Under the pieces are notes generated by a model that worked only from the letters and a program-made list of their open reading frames with translations, did not search any database and was not told where the DNA came from. The position numbers and the translations under genes were made by a program. Shown here in pieces: positions 1-10,973 of a DNA stretch of 64,000 bases. The stretch covers positions 875,951-939,950 of the forward strand of contig MNCI01016273.1 in assembly GCA_015680685.1 (NCBI GenBank), read 5' to 3'. The first letter of the stretch is position 1, and each line of letters opens with the position of its first letter. This DNA is from Gnetum montanum. Its lineage: Eukaryota; Streptophyta; Gnetopsida; Gnetales; Gnetaceae.

Positions 1-1159
1 TGACCACACTAAAATTCTGCAAGATGAAAGAAAAAATGAACTGACACAAGAGTGAAACCATATCACATGGGGCCCAATGTGCATGTCATGGGGAGGTGTG
101 TCCAGTCCAAAGGGGCCAAACCAAGTAAGCACCCCAACAAGCTCAACCACCAGAAGAGAAGGTTTAGATCCCCTGCACATAGCCAACCCAATGCCAGCAA
201 CATTAGGTAAGCAAAAAAAATTTAGTATTAACCATAGAACAAAACCACATAGGCCAAGAAATCACATAGACAAACATTTGGAATACACAGCTTCACCCAT
301 GCCATGATAAACCACATAAAAATGCAAAACATAAACACACTCAGAAAATAAATAAACAATATAAACATGAAACTCGCAAATAATGGGCATATAGTAGTAA
401 TGCACATTTTCACATTCCAACTCGCGTTGGGTATCTTTAGCATCTCCAAACTAAGTCACACCGGCCCCTGTAAGCAAGTCACGCTGGGCCCTACAAGCAA
501 ACCATCAACAACCAAGTCACACTGGTTTTTCTTACTAGCAATCACTTACGCTATGCTGCCAGATGCCCCATTCAAATGACCTGCCCTCCTTGTTGCTTCG
601 TCACATGGTTGCCGAGCTCAGAAACTTGGGGATGGGATCTTGTCGGTTTGCTCTCGTAGTCACAAGGAGTTACCCGGGGCATTACCCCATGGGCAATTGT
701 GACTGCTTATGGACCCGAACTTGGGTGATCTATTAATGACCAGGATGAAGCTTTGACGAGGCCTAAACCCGTGAGAGCTAGCAGGCTGAAGTTGCCGTGA
801 GGGATGAAGCAGCGTAGCGAAGCAACATTGAAGTTTATAAAAAATAGCCATTCCTGTTGATTTTTCCTCTTGGAATATGCAGGGCCATCCAATGGTAGAT
901 TTCTCATTCTGTGTGCTTTTAGGGCCTTAAGAATTAAAAGAAAATCATCCCTGGAAAATAGCTTAGTAGCATTCATTCTCCATTGGGCTTATCATTCGCG
1001 CAACATGTAACCTACGACAGGAACGTAGAGCCCAAAATTATTATCGGAGCGTGCACCTAAGTGTCGTTAGAATAGTATTCCAATTCATTTATGATCCCGC
1101 TCTACACACATGCGCATCGAAACAAGTAGCAGAAGTTCAATGATGATATGCCCTCTCTG

Positions 1160-1770
1160 GCGATTTGAGCAAGTCATGTTGGGCTTTCTTACCAGAAAGT
1201 CATGTTGAGCCCTTATCCACAAGCCACGCTGCCCTGAAGGGCTTCATATGTCACGCTGTCCTACCTCCAAACTCTAAAAAATTATGCAGTCACGCTAAAA
1301 ACTTGCAGCTCACACTGTTGAGGAAGGTAAGACACTCACGCCCCAATAGATAAAAAATTCAGTCATACTGGCCATTCTTGCCCCTTTCAAAAATTCAAAA
1401 TTCTTGTAGTCATGTTGCCCACCAAAACAGGAAAATTTTACCCAAAATTCTAAGTCACATTGATCATTTGCCTTGGCAAGCCAAAATTTTCATAAGTCAC
1501 ACTGCCTAGGGATTGAAATCCAAAAGTTACAGGTCACGCTGCTCAGGGACTAAAATCCAAAAATCGCAAGTCACACTGAGTTCCTTCTAAAACCCAAAAA
1601 TTGCGGTAATGCTGAGTTCCCCAAAATTCAAATCATGCAGAATTCCCAAAATTTCCAACATCTTTGTAGTCATGCTGCCCTCCAAAACTGGAAAATTTTC
1701 CCAAAAATCTAAAATTTTCAAATCATGCTACCCTAGCTCCAAAGCCAAAATTTTTTTTAGTCACATTACA
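1160..1770 (+). repeat. Degenerate minisatellite, about 40-bp spacing, core TCACGCTG
   Basis: The core TCAC/TG-C/A/T-CTG returns about every 40 bases (near 1226, 1253, 1310, 1410, 1450, 1499, 1535, 1570, 1670, 1727), separated by A-rich text such as CCAAAATTC. Related cores occur at 470-530 and 2095-2155, and inside the E1 3' LTR near 17560-17650. It looks like an old tandem array belonging to this element. Confidence 0.55.
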
Positions 1771-1922
1771 CCCACAAACCCTGCTAAAGCTATGCCAAGA
1801 TAGCCAAAAACCTAGAAAAATAAAAAATGCCACGATTCCAAAAGTCCCAAAGCCCAAATCACAGCACAAAATCTCACCCTAGGTAATGTTGCTGGAGGAA
1901 AATAGGGGAGAAACAAACTTAC

Positions 1923-2062
1923 CTATGCAAAGCCTTCTTCCACGTTGGAATCCTGGCTTGGGGAAGACACTGGAGAACCTCCTCGCTCTCCTCTAGGAAT
2001 GCCAGATCTGCCTGCCTCTTTCCCTTGTCCCAATTTGCCTTTCCTTTGCCCTTGTCCTTCAT
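1923..2062 (-). pseudogene. Possible first exon of an antisense gene in the E1 spacer
   Basis: On the minus strand an ATG at 2062 opens a frame with a lysine-rich start (MKDKGKGKANWDKGKRQ), followed by an acidic stretch. The frame runs open to a consensus 5' splice site AG|GTAAGT with GT at 1922-1921. This resembles in layout the first exon of the antisense gene of E4 (51978-52105), which also has a basic start and stops at a GT site. Similarity between the two peptides is weak and further exons would be off-window, so this is tentative. Confidence 0.3.
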
Positions 2063-2451
2063 GTTGCCTTGAATGCTGATGGTGTTGATGACAAGTCACG
2101 TTGATGTCCTAGGTCACGTTGCACTCTTAAGTCATACTGCAATCAACAAGTCACGCTAGCACAAAATCCCCTTCCTCCATTTCAAAATCCCCTTTTTAAA
2201 ACCAACACATTCTTTTTTATTTCATCTTCTTTTATTTTACTTTATTTTTCTCTCACTTTATATTTGCTTCATGTGTTTAAATTTGTTTTCATTTGTGTTA
2301 TATGTAGGCACATAAAATTCATAAAACTTTGAAATCCCCATGACCTTATTATTCACTCGAAAATTTAAAAATAAAAAATTTAAGAGTCAAGAATTTAAAA
2401 ATTTTAAAAAATATCGCATATGCTCAGTCCAAATGATAAGTCAACATGTGG

Positions 2452-2456
2452 CCCGG
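2452..2456. repeat. Left target-site duplication CCCGG
   Basis: CCCGG directly precedes the 5' LTR and is repeated exactly after the 3' LTR at 12016-12020. A 5-bp duplication is the normal size for Ty3/Gypsy integration and fixes both ends of the element. Confidence 0.93.
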
Positions 2457-2533
2457 TGATGAGACGCGACATGCACTGTGCCGCGATACCGCATACTCGA
2501 TATCGTGGCCACTGGGATATCACATCTTTCCCT

Positions 2534-2557
2534 GCGATATCGCGTACGCGATATCGC
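2534..2557. promoter_or_regulatory. 24-bp perfect palindrome built on GATATC in LTR U3
   Basis: The 24 bases read identically on both strands and contain two GCGATATCGC units around a central TA. The 3' LTR copy (11017-11040) is identical except at the central dinucleotide. It lies just upstream of the TATA box and could be a dimeric factor site or form a cruciform. Function is inferred only. Confidence 0.75.
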
Positions 2558-2573
2558 GGTCCACCGCCATATC

Positions 2574-2581
2574 TATAAATA
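2574..2581 (+). promoter_or_regulatory. TATA box of the 5' LTR
   Basis: TATAAATA followed by AGAGG lies about 115 bp into the LTR and is conserved in the 3' LTR at 11057-11064. Transcription would be expected to start about 30 bp downstream. Confidence 0.7.
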
Positions 2582-2667
2582 AGAGGCGGCGCTCCGTTCA
2601 TTTCCCAATCGCGCGTGCACACTCGTATTCGTATGGTTGAGTGTAGGGGTACCTCGCCACTCATCAT

Positions 2668-2685
2668 TGGCGCCGTTGCCGGGGA
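2668..2685 (+). other. Primer binding site, tRNA-Asp
   Basis: TGGCGCCGTTGCCGGGGA starts one base after the LTR end. It is complementary to the 3' end of plant tRNA-Asp including CCA, and this primer site is typical of Athila-type elements. It primes minus-strand DNA synthesis. Confidence 0.9.
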
Positions 2686-2811
2686 CTAAGTGTTTTGTAC
2701 GCCAATTGAACATAAGGGATATCACTCACATCGTTGTGAGCATCAATGAACCTTAGGGTTAATCAGTTAATCAAGAACATAAATAACGGTGAAATTAGCA
2801 CACCATTAGAA

Positions 2812-5340
2812 ATGGCTTCTTCTCATGCAATCAACTCACCTAAGGACAATACAGAAGACAGTCAGCATCATACGCATAACTGAAATCAACCATGTCCTCA
2901 ACAATCTAAGGTCACATATACTCATCCCGATGAGTATGTGCCAGATTTTACCTTTGTTTTTCATCAAGACGAGTAACTGCGGTGGCGAGATATGCAAGGT
3001 AACATCATGTTACCCCCGGATCGTTGTGCTCCTAACATGCTTTTCCGTGCCTTAGCATAGATTGGCATGCAAGAGCTACTTGCTGAATACGTTTTGGATG
3101 ATTATAACACAAGGGATTATCATCCCACAAATGCCCAACGTATTCGGGATGCAAGGCAGGAGAGCCAACATTCATTATTGAAGGGCAAGGTCCCCCATGT
3201 CATTAGTGAAATAGGAGACGAGGAACCCCTCATGATGGGTTTCTTAGAAAATGATGTTCCTCCTCCTCACTCTGGTGAAGAGGTAAGGCATCAGGGCCTA
3301 AGATCAACGGTACATATTCTAGGCTCTGATCCCCGTGAGCACCAGTTGTTCACGTTAGGAACAACCACTCACACGAATGACAAACAACTGGATCGTTACA
3401 ACGATCGGGGTCGAAGCAGCTGAAGAGAAGGTAAGAAACATCACCACAGTGATGGATCCCCTTCTTCTTCTCCTTCATCTCATCATTCACACTCTCCTTC
3501 CACATATGGGCGCAGCCACCATGAGCATAACGGGGAGAATAAAAGTAAAAGAGATGAAATGCCTCGACAGGAAGGTCGAGAGGAGTTAGAACAAGGGCAA
3601 AGATGTAGGGAGAGTAGGGAACCACCACGAAGACATCATAGACGTCATGAAAGAGATGATCATGACGAGCCCCTGCTCGCAACCCGAAGCATGCTTGACA
3701 TAATAGAGGCAGTTAGGATTCCCACAAGGCACTTGAAGAATAGTCGGATCAAGCGATTAGACATGAACAACATCCAACGATTTGAAGGGGGATACAATGC
3801 TAATCCACAAAATCATTTACAGGCATTCCATGATGCCTGTGCCTTGCAGAACATTGATAGTGAGTGGTAGAAGCTTAAGTTGTTCCCACGGACACTCATC
3901 AAAGAAGCAGAGAGCTGATATCGGTCCTTAGAACTGGAAACCATCAGGAGGTGGAGTACAATCCTTGAATTGTTCAACAACAAATATCAAACGTACCCCC
4001 GAGTGTCCAATTTGCGTAAGCAGATCCAAGGTTGGAAACAAGGTACTCATGAATCCTTGGATGCTACCATGGCCCATTACTACACATTGCTACATCGTTG
4101 CCCGGGCCATGGGTACGCTAAGCGGGATCAACTTCACAACATCGTGGATGGGCTATGAAATGAAACGAGAAGAACTCTTGGGACTTATGCCCAAGGGAGA
4201 CTTTCCCAACTAAGAGCCCATGAAGTTGCAAGCTTGTTGGAACAAGTAGCGCAAGAAGAAGGTGAGCTACGGAAGAGAGGAACTACGGAGGAATACAACC
4301 GTGATCTCTCCCTTCGCAAGAGGGGAGTGAAATTCTGTGATGAGGAGGATGAGTCACCACTCGAAGAGTTGGTGAACCAGAAAACCGTGCCGATCCAAAA
4401 GTTAACAACCGAGGTATCGGCTAAGGTAGACCAAATGTGGGATTCCTTAGACTCATGAATAGAAACAGTTCTAAAAATCGTAGAAGAGTCTAAGGTTGAG
4501 CAAAGTAGTGACAAAGGCAGAACCAAGCGGAGAGACTCTAACCCTGCACATAACAAGGGTAAGGGAAAAATTTCTATCTCCGATGAGGCTGCAAATTCTG
4601 ATTCAGATGATGATGGTGGATGTGAGGTCTGCTATTATGACCATCCTAAGGGATGTTGTCCAATTGTCTCACATCTTCAAGAGTCTAGGGTGTATGCACT
4701 AAATCCAAGACTTAATCAACAGCAAACACCCCGAAGGTTACCTTACCCAGAAGGTAACCCAAGGCAGTTCCACCAACCCTTGATGTATTATCCAAGTGGA
4801 ACGCCTCCACAGCCCATTGGACAACATCAGAAGTGGCAATACCCACAGTCATGGGGGATGCCACTGCCAACACACCAATAACCTTACCGGCAGCCTGATC
4901 CTTACAGTTATTATGTGCAGTAGCCAGTTTTTCCAAGTACCTTTATGAGTTACATGAACCCTCCAGGTTACTACCACATTCAGGAATATTTTCGGACTCC
5001 CCCTCCTTCGAGAAATGTTCCACACCCACAATATCCTCCATGTTCATCTGCACCTCTTGCACCTAAGGCCACACTAGCAACTGCTCCAACAAAGCCCAAG
5101 GTAAACCCTACTCAGCTGCAACAACCCAACATTGCGAGGGCACCAAAACCTTCAACCCCAGTTGGTTCTAACAATTGTCCACCCAAAAGACCTTTCCTTA
5201 GGACCAACAATCTAACTAAGCCTTCGCCCTCACAAGCAGTTGAGCCTCCTAACACTTCTACACCTAACGCGGTTTCGGGAAATCTTCCAGTAGCAAAATC
5301 ACGTCCGATGCACACAGTTATGTTAACACATATGGTAACT
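2812..5340 (+). pseudogene. gag: Gag part of Athila-like polyprotein (stop codons, no frameshift)
   Basis: The frame begins at ATG 2812 (MASSHAINSP) and stays in one frame into pol. N-terminal part: a histidine/arginine/glutamate-rich low-complexity stretch (about 3420-3680). Then comes the conserved capsid core: IQRFEGGYNANPQNHLQAF, a segment ending LIKEAES-stop-YRSLE, LFNNKYQTYP and CPGHGYAKRDQ, matching the Athila Gag pattern of an FPF-A-W region followed by K-CPHHG. A proline/glutamine-rich tail (4690-5250) has no clear CCHC knuckle. Stops at 2881, 2971, 3058, 3421, 3868, 3916, 4156, 4456, 4879 and 4921 mostly fit C-to-T or G-to-A change. The stop at 3916 replaces the conserved tryptophan. 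Confidence 0.85.
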
Positions 5341-5925
5341 GACTGGATCAAAGTTGGTCACACCCCAAAAAAATTATCAGATCCAGGAGTCCCCTTAGTT
5401 TACCTTCAAGTCACCAGGAATGAACCCGATAAGGCTCTTCTTGATTCAGGTTCCGGGGTTAACTTAATCTCACAAAAATTGTACAAGACCTGGAACATAC
5501 CTCCACTCAAGAAGAGCAATGTCTACCTTGAGCTGGCTGACCAGTCCATCACTGTTCCTCTGGGGTAGGTTGAAGACATTGTTACAACTTTCGGTGGATG
5601 GTCATACCTAGCTGATTTCTTGGTGATCGAAATAAATAATGACAAAGGGGATTTCCCAATTATCATGGGAAGGGCATGGCTAAACACAATCGATGCTCGC
5701 TTAGGAATTCATAATCTTTCCCTAGAAATGTCTAAGACAAATACATATGGGAAAATTGAGAGGAAAAGAGTTCCATGCATCGCATATAGTGACATAGGGT
5801 GTCATTGCGTGCAAAAATCATGGGTAATGCGAAGTCTAACACTACCTGCATGCAATCGGTGTGCACAGGATATTAATGTACAAAAGTGCCTATATGCAAC
5901 AACCACACAACAAGAGGACGCCTAG
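5341..5925 (+). pseudogene. Aspartic protease domain
   Basis: Retropepsin domain that would cut the polyprotein. The active-site region reads ALLDSGSGVNLISQKLY, giving a D-S-G catalytic triplet. About 60 residues later the second conserved block reads PIIMGRAWLNTIDARLG, the equivalent of the ILGRPFL block of Athila proteases. A stop at 5566 lies between the blocks and another at 5923 ends the domain. It is in the same frame as Gag, upstream of RT as expected. Confidence 0.85.
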
Positions 5926-7600
5926 TGGCTGATGGCTGATAAAGATAACAAACCAACTACTTGCATGGAACTAACTGAGGGAATAACTAGTGCTTACCTT
6001 AAAAGCACAAACCTATTGGAGCAATTTCGTTGCCAACTTCCAGCCCTTAACTCTGAAAATATTAATTGGGGGAAGTTGGAGATTCCTGAGGAGTTTAAAC
6101 AGGAACCCCTAGAATTAAAACTGTTACCCACCGGTCTAGAATACGCGATCCTCAACAATGGGAAACCGGTGATCATCAACGCAAAGCTTGTGTCCACGTA
6201 AAAAGAGAATTTACTAAGGGTGATAAACAAGTGGTCTGCCGCCTTTGCTTGGTCGTATCCTGAAATAACTGGAATAGATCCTCGGATATGCCAACATAGG
6301 ATTTATACTGATCCTTCTATGAAAGCTTGCAAACAACCCTAGAGGCGATTGAACTCGAAACTAAAGCAAATTGTTAAGGAAGAACTTGAACAGCTTCTGA
6401 AGGCTGGGTTCATTTACCCTATCGCTGATAGCGAATGGGTTAGTCCTCTTGTTATTGTACCGAAAAGAGGGGGTAAATGGAGGGTATGTATATATTTTAG
6501 GCTGTTAAATATGGCAACATTCAAAGACCACTTCCCACTGCCATTTGTGGACCAAGTCTTAGACACTATAGCAGGGCATCGCTACTATAGTTTTCTGGAT
6601 GGATATAGCGGGTACAACCAAATACACATTGCACCAGAAGACCAAGCCAAAACAACGTTCACCAGTCGTTGGGGAACGTTCGCATATAAACAAATGCCTT
6701 TTGGCTTATGTAATGCGCCTGCCACATTTCAATGCTTAGTTCTAAGTATCTTTCAACAACAAATAGGCAATGGAGTAGAAGTCTTCATGGACGACTTCTC
6801 CACCTATGGAACGAGCTTTGATCAAGCCCTTGACCGGTTGGAGCAAGTCTTGAAACGATGTGTTGAAACCAACCTTAAGCTCAACTAGCAAAAGAGCCAT
6901 TTGATGGTTCAAGAGGGCATAATATTGGGGCATAAAATTTCACAATTAGGAATCGAAGTTGACCCAGAAAAGATTAAAGTCATCCAAGGAATCACTCGAC
7001 AACCAGAAACCGTTAAAGATGTAAGATCATTCCTTGGACATACTGGCTACTACAGGAGGTTTATCATGAACTTCTTAAAAGTTGCCAAGACATTGGTAGA
7101 ATTGATGAAGAAAGATGTGCCATTTGATTGGACCAGGGAATGCGAACAAGCATTCCAAGCTCTTAAACAGAGGCTTGTGGGAACTCCCATTCTACAAGCA
7201 CCCGACTGGTCTAGACCATTTCACATAATGACTGATGCATCCAATTATGCTTTAGGAGTTGTACTGACACAATTAGATGAGCAAAAACGACCTTATTACA
7301 TTCATTGTGCCAGTAAAAGTATTATCGATGCACAACTTAACTACACAACTACGGAAAAAGAGTTAATGGCTGTTGTGTTTGCACTGGATAAGTTTAGGCA
7401 CTATGTATTGGGTTACAAGGTATATATCCACACAGATCATAGTGCCATTAGGTTCCTTATGAATAAGCCAATGGTTAGCCCACGTATCATACGTTGGCTA
7501 GTGATTCTTCAGGAGTTCGATTTAACTATTGTAGAGTGCAAGGGCACCGAAAATGTCATCGCCGATCACCTATCTCGGTTGCGATGGGACAACAAAGAGG
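5926..7600 (+). pseudogene. Reverse transcriptase and RNase H
   Basis: RT spans about 6340-6960: QLLKAGFIYPI, WVSPLVIVPK, DHFPLPFVDQ, FLDGYSGYNQIHIAPEDQ, MPFGLCNAPATFQ and the catalytic EVFMDDF, in which F replaces the Y of YxDD as is normal in Athila. The connection follows (LGHTGYYRRFI). RNase H spans about 7200-7590: MTDASNYALGV, NYTTTEKELMAVVFALDKF, HTDHSAI and NVIADHLSRL. Only one RNase H is present, unlike the Tat elements nearby. Stops at 6199, 6340 and 6886 break the frame. The one at 6886 stands where a tryptophan is usual (LN-W-EK). Confidence 0.9.
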
Positions 7601-9030
7601 ATGAATACATGGTATCTGACCATTTTCCTGACAAAGCCCTCTTTGCTGGTGTGATAAATAATCAAACCACGGACGTAAATTGGTATAGTAGCATTCTCAT
7701 TTATCTAACCTCACAAAAAATGCCACAAAAATTAGACTTTAGAAAGAAACAACAGTTCCTCCACAACATCAAACACTTCATGGAAATTGGGGGACAACTT
7801 TATAAAGTCTGCTCTGATGGCCTAGTTCGATGGTGTGTTCCCAATCAAGATCAATTAAGAGTTCTCCAGGATGCTCATGAAGGCCCTTGTGGAGGTCATT
7901 ATGTTGGGAGACGAACAACCACTAAAATCCTGCTTGCGGGATATGACTGGCCAACGCTATTTCGGGATGCCCATCGGTTTGCTCGATCCTGTGAGTGATG
8001 CCAACGTGATGGGGGAATGACTACTAGGATGGAGGGTCCATAACAGTGGATTCAACCTTTAGAACCCTTCGACATTTGGGGGATTGATTTCATGGGACCA
8101 ATTACACCAATGTCCAACGGAAAAGCCTATATAATCGTTGCTGTTGATTACCTAACTAAATGGGCCGAAGTAGCTGCTATAACCGATTGTACATCATCTA
8201 CAGCTGCCCGATTCGTACAACAATAAATCGTTAATAGGTTTGGTGTGCCTCGTGCACTTATTTTCGACAATGGAACATACTTTACAGGTGCAACCTTTCG
8301 AAAATTGATGCAATGTTTAGGGGTTGAGCATAAACTGATCACACCTTATCACCCCCAAGCTAATGATCAAGCTGAAGTTACTAATAAGGAGATTACCAAA
8401 ATATTAACATGGACGATCAGCAAATTTAGGTGAGACTGGAGTACGAAACTGAATGACGCTCTTTGGGCGTATTGTTCTACTTGGAAGCTCCCTACAGGAT
8501 ATTCTCCCTACGAGCTAGTGTACGGAAAGCTTCCAAAACTACCTATACAGAGTGAGCTCCGTACACTCTCCATGGCTTGCAAACTTCACTTGGATCTCGA
8601 CCTAGCACAAAAGCAACGACTAGCCACTTTGAATGTGTTAGATGAGAATTGATTGGTTACACTATCCTTAAATGAGTTACACAAAGCACACAGTAAACAA
8701 TGGCATGAATTAAGGATTCAAAGGTTTAGGTATAAACCAGGAGATAAGGTTCTTTACTGGAACCCCACACATGTACCCCAATGTACAAAGTCTCAAACCT
8801 TGTGGGAAGGACCTTACATTATTCATACTACCTTCCCCTCTGGAGCCATGCTGATATACAAGCCTGATAGCCTAGATAAATGATTATTGGTTAATGTTCA
8901 ACAGACAAAACCTTTCTGTGAATCTACACCAGCCAATATAAGCCACAATTCTACTAGTGGTCAACCTCGCTCGTTATTTCAGATCTCTCCCTCACAACTC
9001 AGTCATGGGGGAGATGGCCACCTGTGCTAA
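7601..9030 (+). pseudogene. Integrase
   Basis: The N-terminal zinc-binding segment HEGPCGGHYVGRRTT ... CE-stop-CQR is near 7870-8005. The catalytic core follows: [11 protein letters not shown] (first D), LIFDNGTYF (second D) and NDQAEVTNKEI (E), then LWAYCSTWKLPTGYSPYELVYGK. The C-terminal part holds KPGDKVLYWNP and LWEGPYIIHTTFPSGAM. Stops at 7996, 8041, 8224, 8431, 8650 and 8881 interrupt it. The frame then continues to TAA 9028-9030, just after a CATGGGGGA purine run. No chromodomain is visible. Confidence 0.88.
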
Positions 9031-10973
9031 CCTTTTGAGACCCTCAGTTCTTTTTCAGTTTTTTTTACACATTTTTGTTTTACAAATTTCTTCAAATTTT
9101 CTAATTTTTGTTTTATAACTTTCTTTAATCTTTTCTATTTTTGTTTTACACCATCGTTGTACTTTTCTATTTTTGTGTGTGTGTGTGTCATCCACCATGT
9201 AAGTTCATCACCCAATAAGTGTTCGGGCTGATGGGATGAATTGTTTTTCATTGATTGCTAATGTTTGTTTTTTACCTTTAAGTTACAATGTCGATACTAA
9301 GGTATGTTCTTTTGATATGGCAGACAATGAGATCACTTCATCCATCCATCCATCAAGTCTATGGTTTCCCTTGGCTTGGAAATGTATAGTTCCCTTCCCA
9401 TAAGAACTTTAATGAACTGGTGATTGGGCATTTCTCAAACTAAGGAAGGATTCAAGGATTGCAAAGGGTGTGACTTCAAGGGAACTTGATGCTTTTTGTG
9501 TTGGTCATTCACTTGGGTGCTTGGATGGTTTCTTTTTGGGGTTTTCTCACTATTCTGATGTTACCCAATAATCGGAAGTTGAGACAATAAAAATAAAGAA
9601 GTCTTTGCATGGTGTGGTCCCCACGCATAAAAACACAAAAAAAAAAAACAACAAAGAGAAAAAAGATAAAAAGCTAAAAGTGAGGATTCAAAGCACACCC
9701 CTTAGACAAAATAAATTTGGGCTGCAAGCACTGGTTATGGAACCAAAGTGTTCCCTCTAACTAAGGCCCTTCTCGCTTCCCATTCTCTCCCTTGTTTCAT
9801 CAGAATGGTGGTGACTCTCGCAGATGCATCCTTGTTCTCCAAGTGGATGATTTCGCTAAATGCATTGATGCAAAGTCACTGGAAGTGGTTGGTTTGAGCC
9901 GGAGTTGGAATGAGATTCGCCAAGTCACATTAATCATAACACACACAAGGGGCTGTACACCACCTTGTCTTGGGATTCCATTCCACTTCTCGTCTTTCCA
10001 TCCTTCTTTCCATTGTTCACCTCATTGCCAGTTGTATCATTAGTGTATATATTTTGGTTGATGCATTGTTTTCTTTTTGGGTAAATTCTTCCGGTCAAGA
10101 CTTTAACTCTTGTTCCAAAGGACATTCCATGAGCCTACGGACTCTTTGAATGTGGGATTGTCAAGGCATTAAGGGCATGAGCCTACTTTGGGGAGGACCC
10201 ACTAACATTCCTATTTGGAACATTAGTTAATTTCTTTTCCTTAATGTTTTGTAATTAATTAACATTTTTGTTCATTTCCATCATTGATGCCATAGTTGTC
10301 CCTTTTTACCTATCTTTCCTACTCCTTTTTCTTCTTCATTCTAACGCTACCAGAGGTTCGTGATTAGTCATGGGGGTACGGGGCCTGTTTTTTTCGCTTT
10401 TTCTCCTAAGCCCTAGATTTTTTCATTTTTTCTCCTTAGCCCCTACACCTTCGGTAGTCATCATCTACATCTTCTCAAATCCATATCGGCCATACCACAA
10501 CCTAGCCAACGAACCTACACCGAAGAAAGGTATTATTTACTTAATGATTCAATTACCCTTGCTAATATATGATTGTGTTGTGTGTGCAGATGGAAATCAT
10601 ACAACAATGGAATGGCTCTAGAGCAACCACTTGGAATGGAGCAGTGCTAAAGCAGCTATGCAAGGAGCAACATTGATGGTGCGCTTATGGATGGACAACG
10701 ACAGCGCAATCTAGGCATTGGCAGTAGCAAAGACTCTTCTCTCTTCTTCTCTTCTATTTCTATTTCCTCTTTTCTCTCAGCTGCCAATTCTAGCCTGATG
10801 TCATTGTTATAAGGTGTTCACCCTTGTTGTCATTAACACCAATTGTGTCAATTCTTGTAATAAAGACCGGTTCACATGTCATTCCATTAGTTCCATTTCC
10901 CCTAATAATCCCATACCTACCTGATATCATTGTAAGGAACTCGAGGACGAGTTTTCATTCAGTCATGGGGGTA
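9031..10973 (+). other. Athila-like 3' untranslated region
   Basis: No long open frame. It contains T-rich stretches (9060-9180), a short GT run near 9175-9188, an A-run near 9640 and short open frames without recognisable domains. No env-like frame is visible, although some Athila elements carry one here. CATGGGGG runs occur at about 9005, 10369 and 10964. The last, next to the 3' LTR, is the polypurine tract. Confidence 0.7.

Larger units (their letters stand above)
1..2451 (+). mobile_element. Left part of Tat element E1: spacer upstream of RT
   Basis: No long open frame and no retroelement protein domain is visible. This segment is contiguous with 12021 onward once the Athila-like insertion and one copy of its CCCGG duplication are removed, so it belongs to the plus-strand Tat element whose RT begins after 12190. 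It carries short repeats around TCACGCTG, a GC-richer stretch at about 580-1100 that I cannot assign, and an AT-rich stretch at 2200-2450. By analogy with E4 it would be the spacer between protease and RT. E1's gag, protease and 5' LTR would lie outside the window to the left. Confidence 0.5.
2457..2666 (+). repeat. 5' LTR, internally deleted (210 bp)
   Basis: It matches the start (10974-11093) and end (11957-12015) of the 3' LTR but lacks the 866 bp between them. The junction falls on the triplet ATC (2608-2610), present at both breakpoints in the 3' LTR (11091-11093 and 11957-11959), as expected for microhomology deletion. It also carries about 30 extra bases near 2495-2530 absent from the 3' copy. 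U3 and TATA box remain. Most of R/U5 is gone. Confidence 0.9.

Noticed and set aside
77-579. Short open frames on both strands at the left end
   Set aside because: No homology pattern and no start context; they lie in the E1 spacer and include repeat cores.
9170-9190. GT microsatellite
   Set aside because: Only about six dinucleotides; ordinary.
9792-10043. Possible env-like frame after Athila-like pol
   Set aside because: 83 codons, no signal peptide, transmembrane or conserved pattern; other frames are closed.
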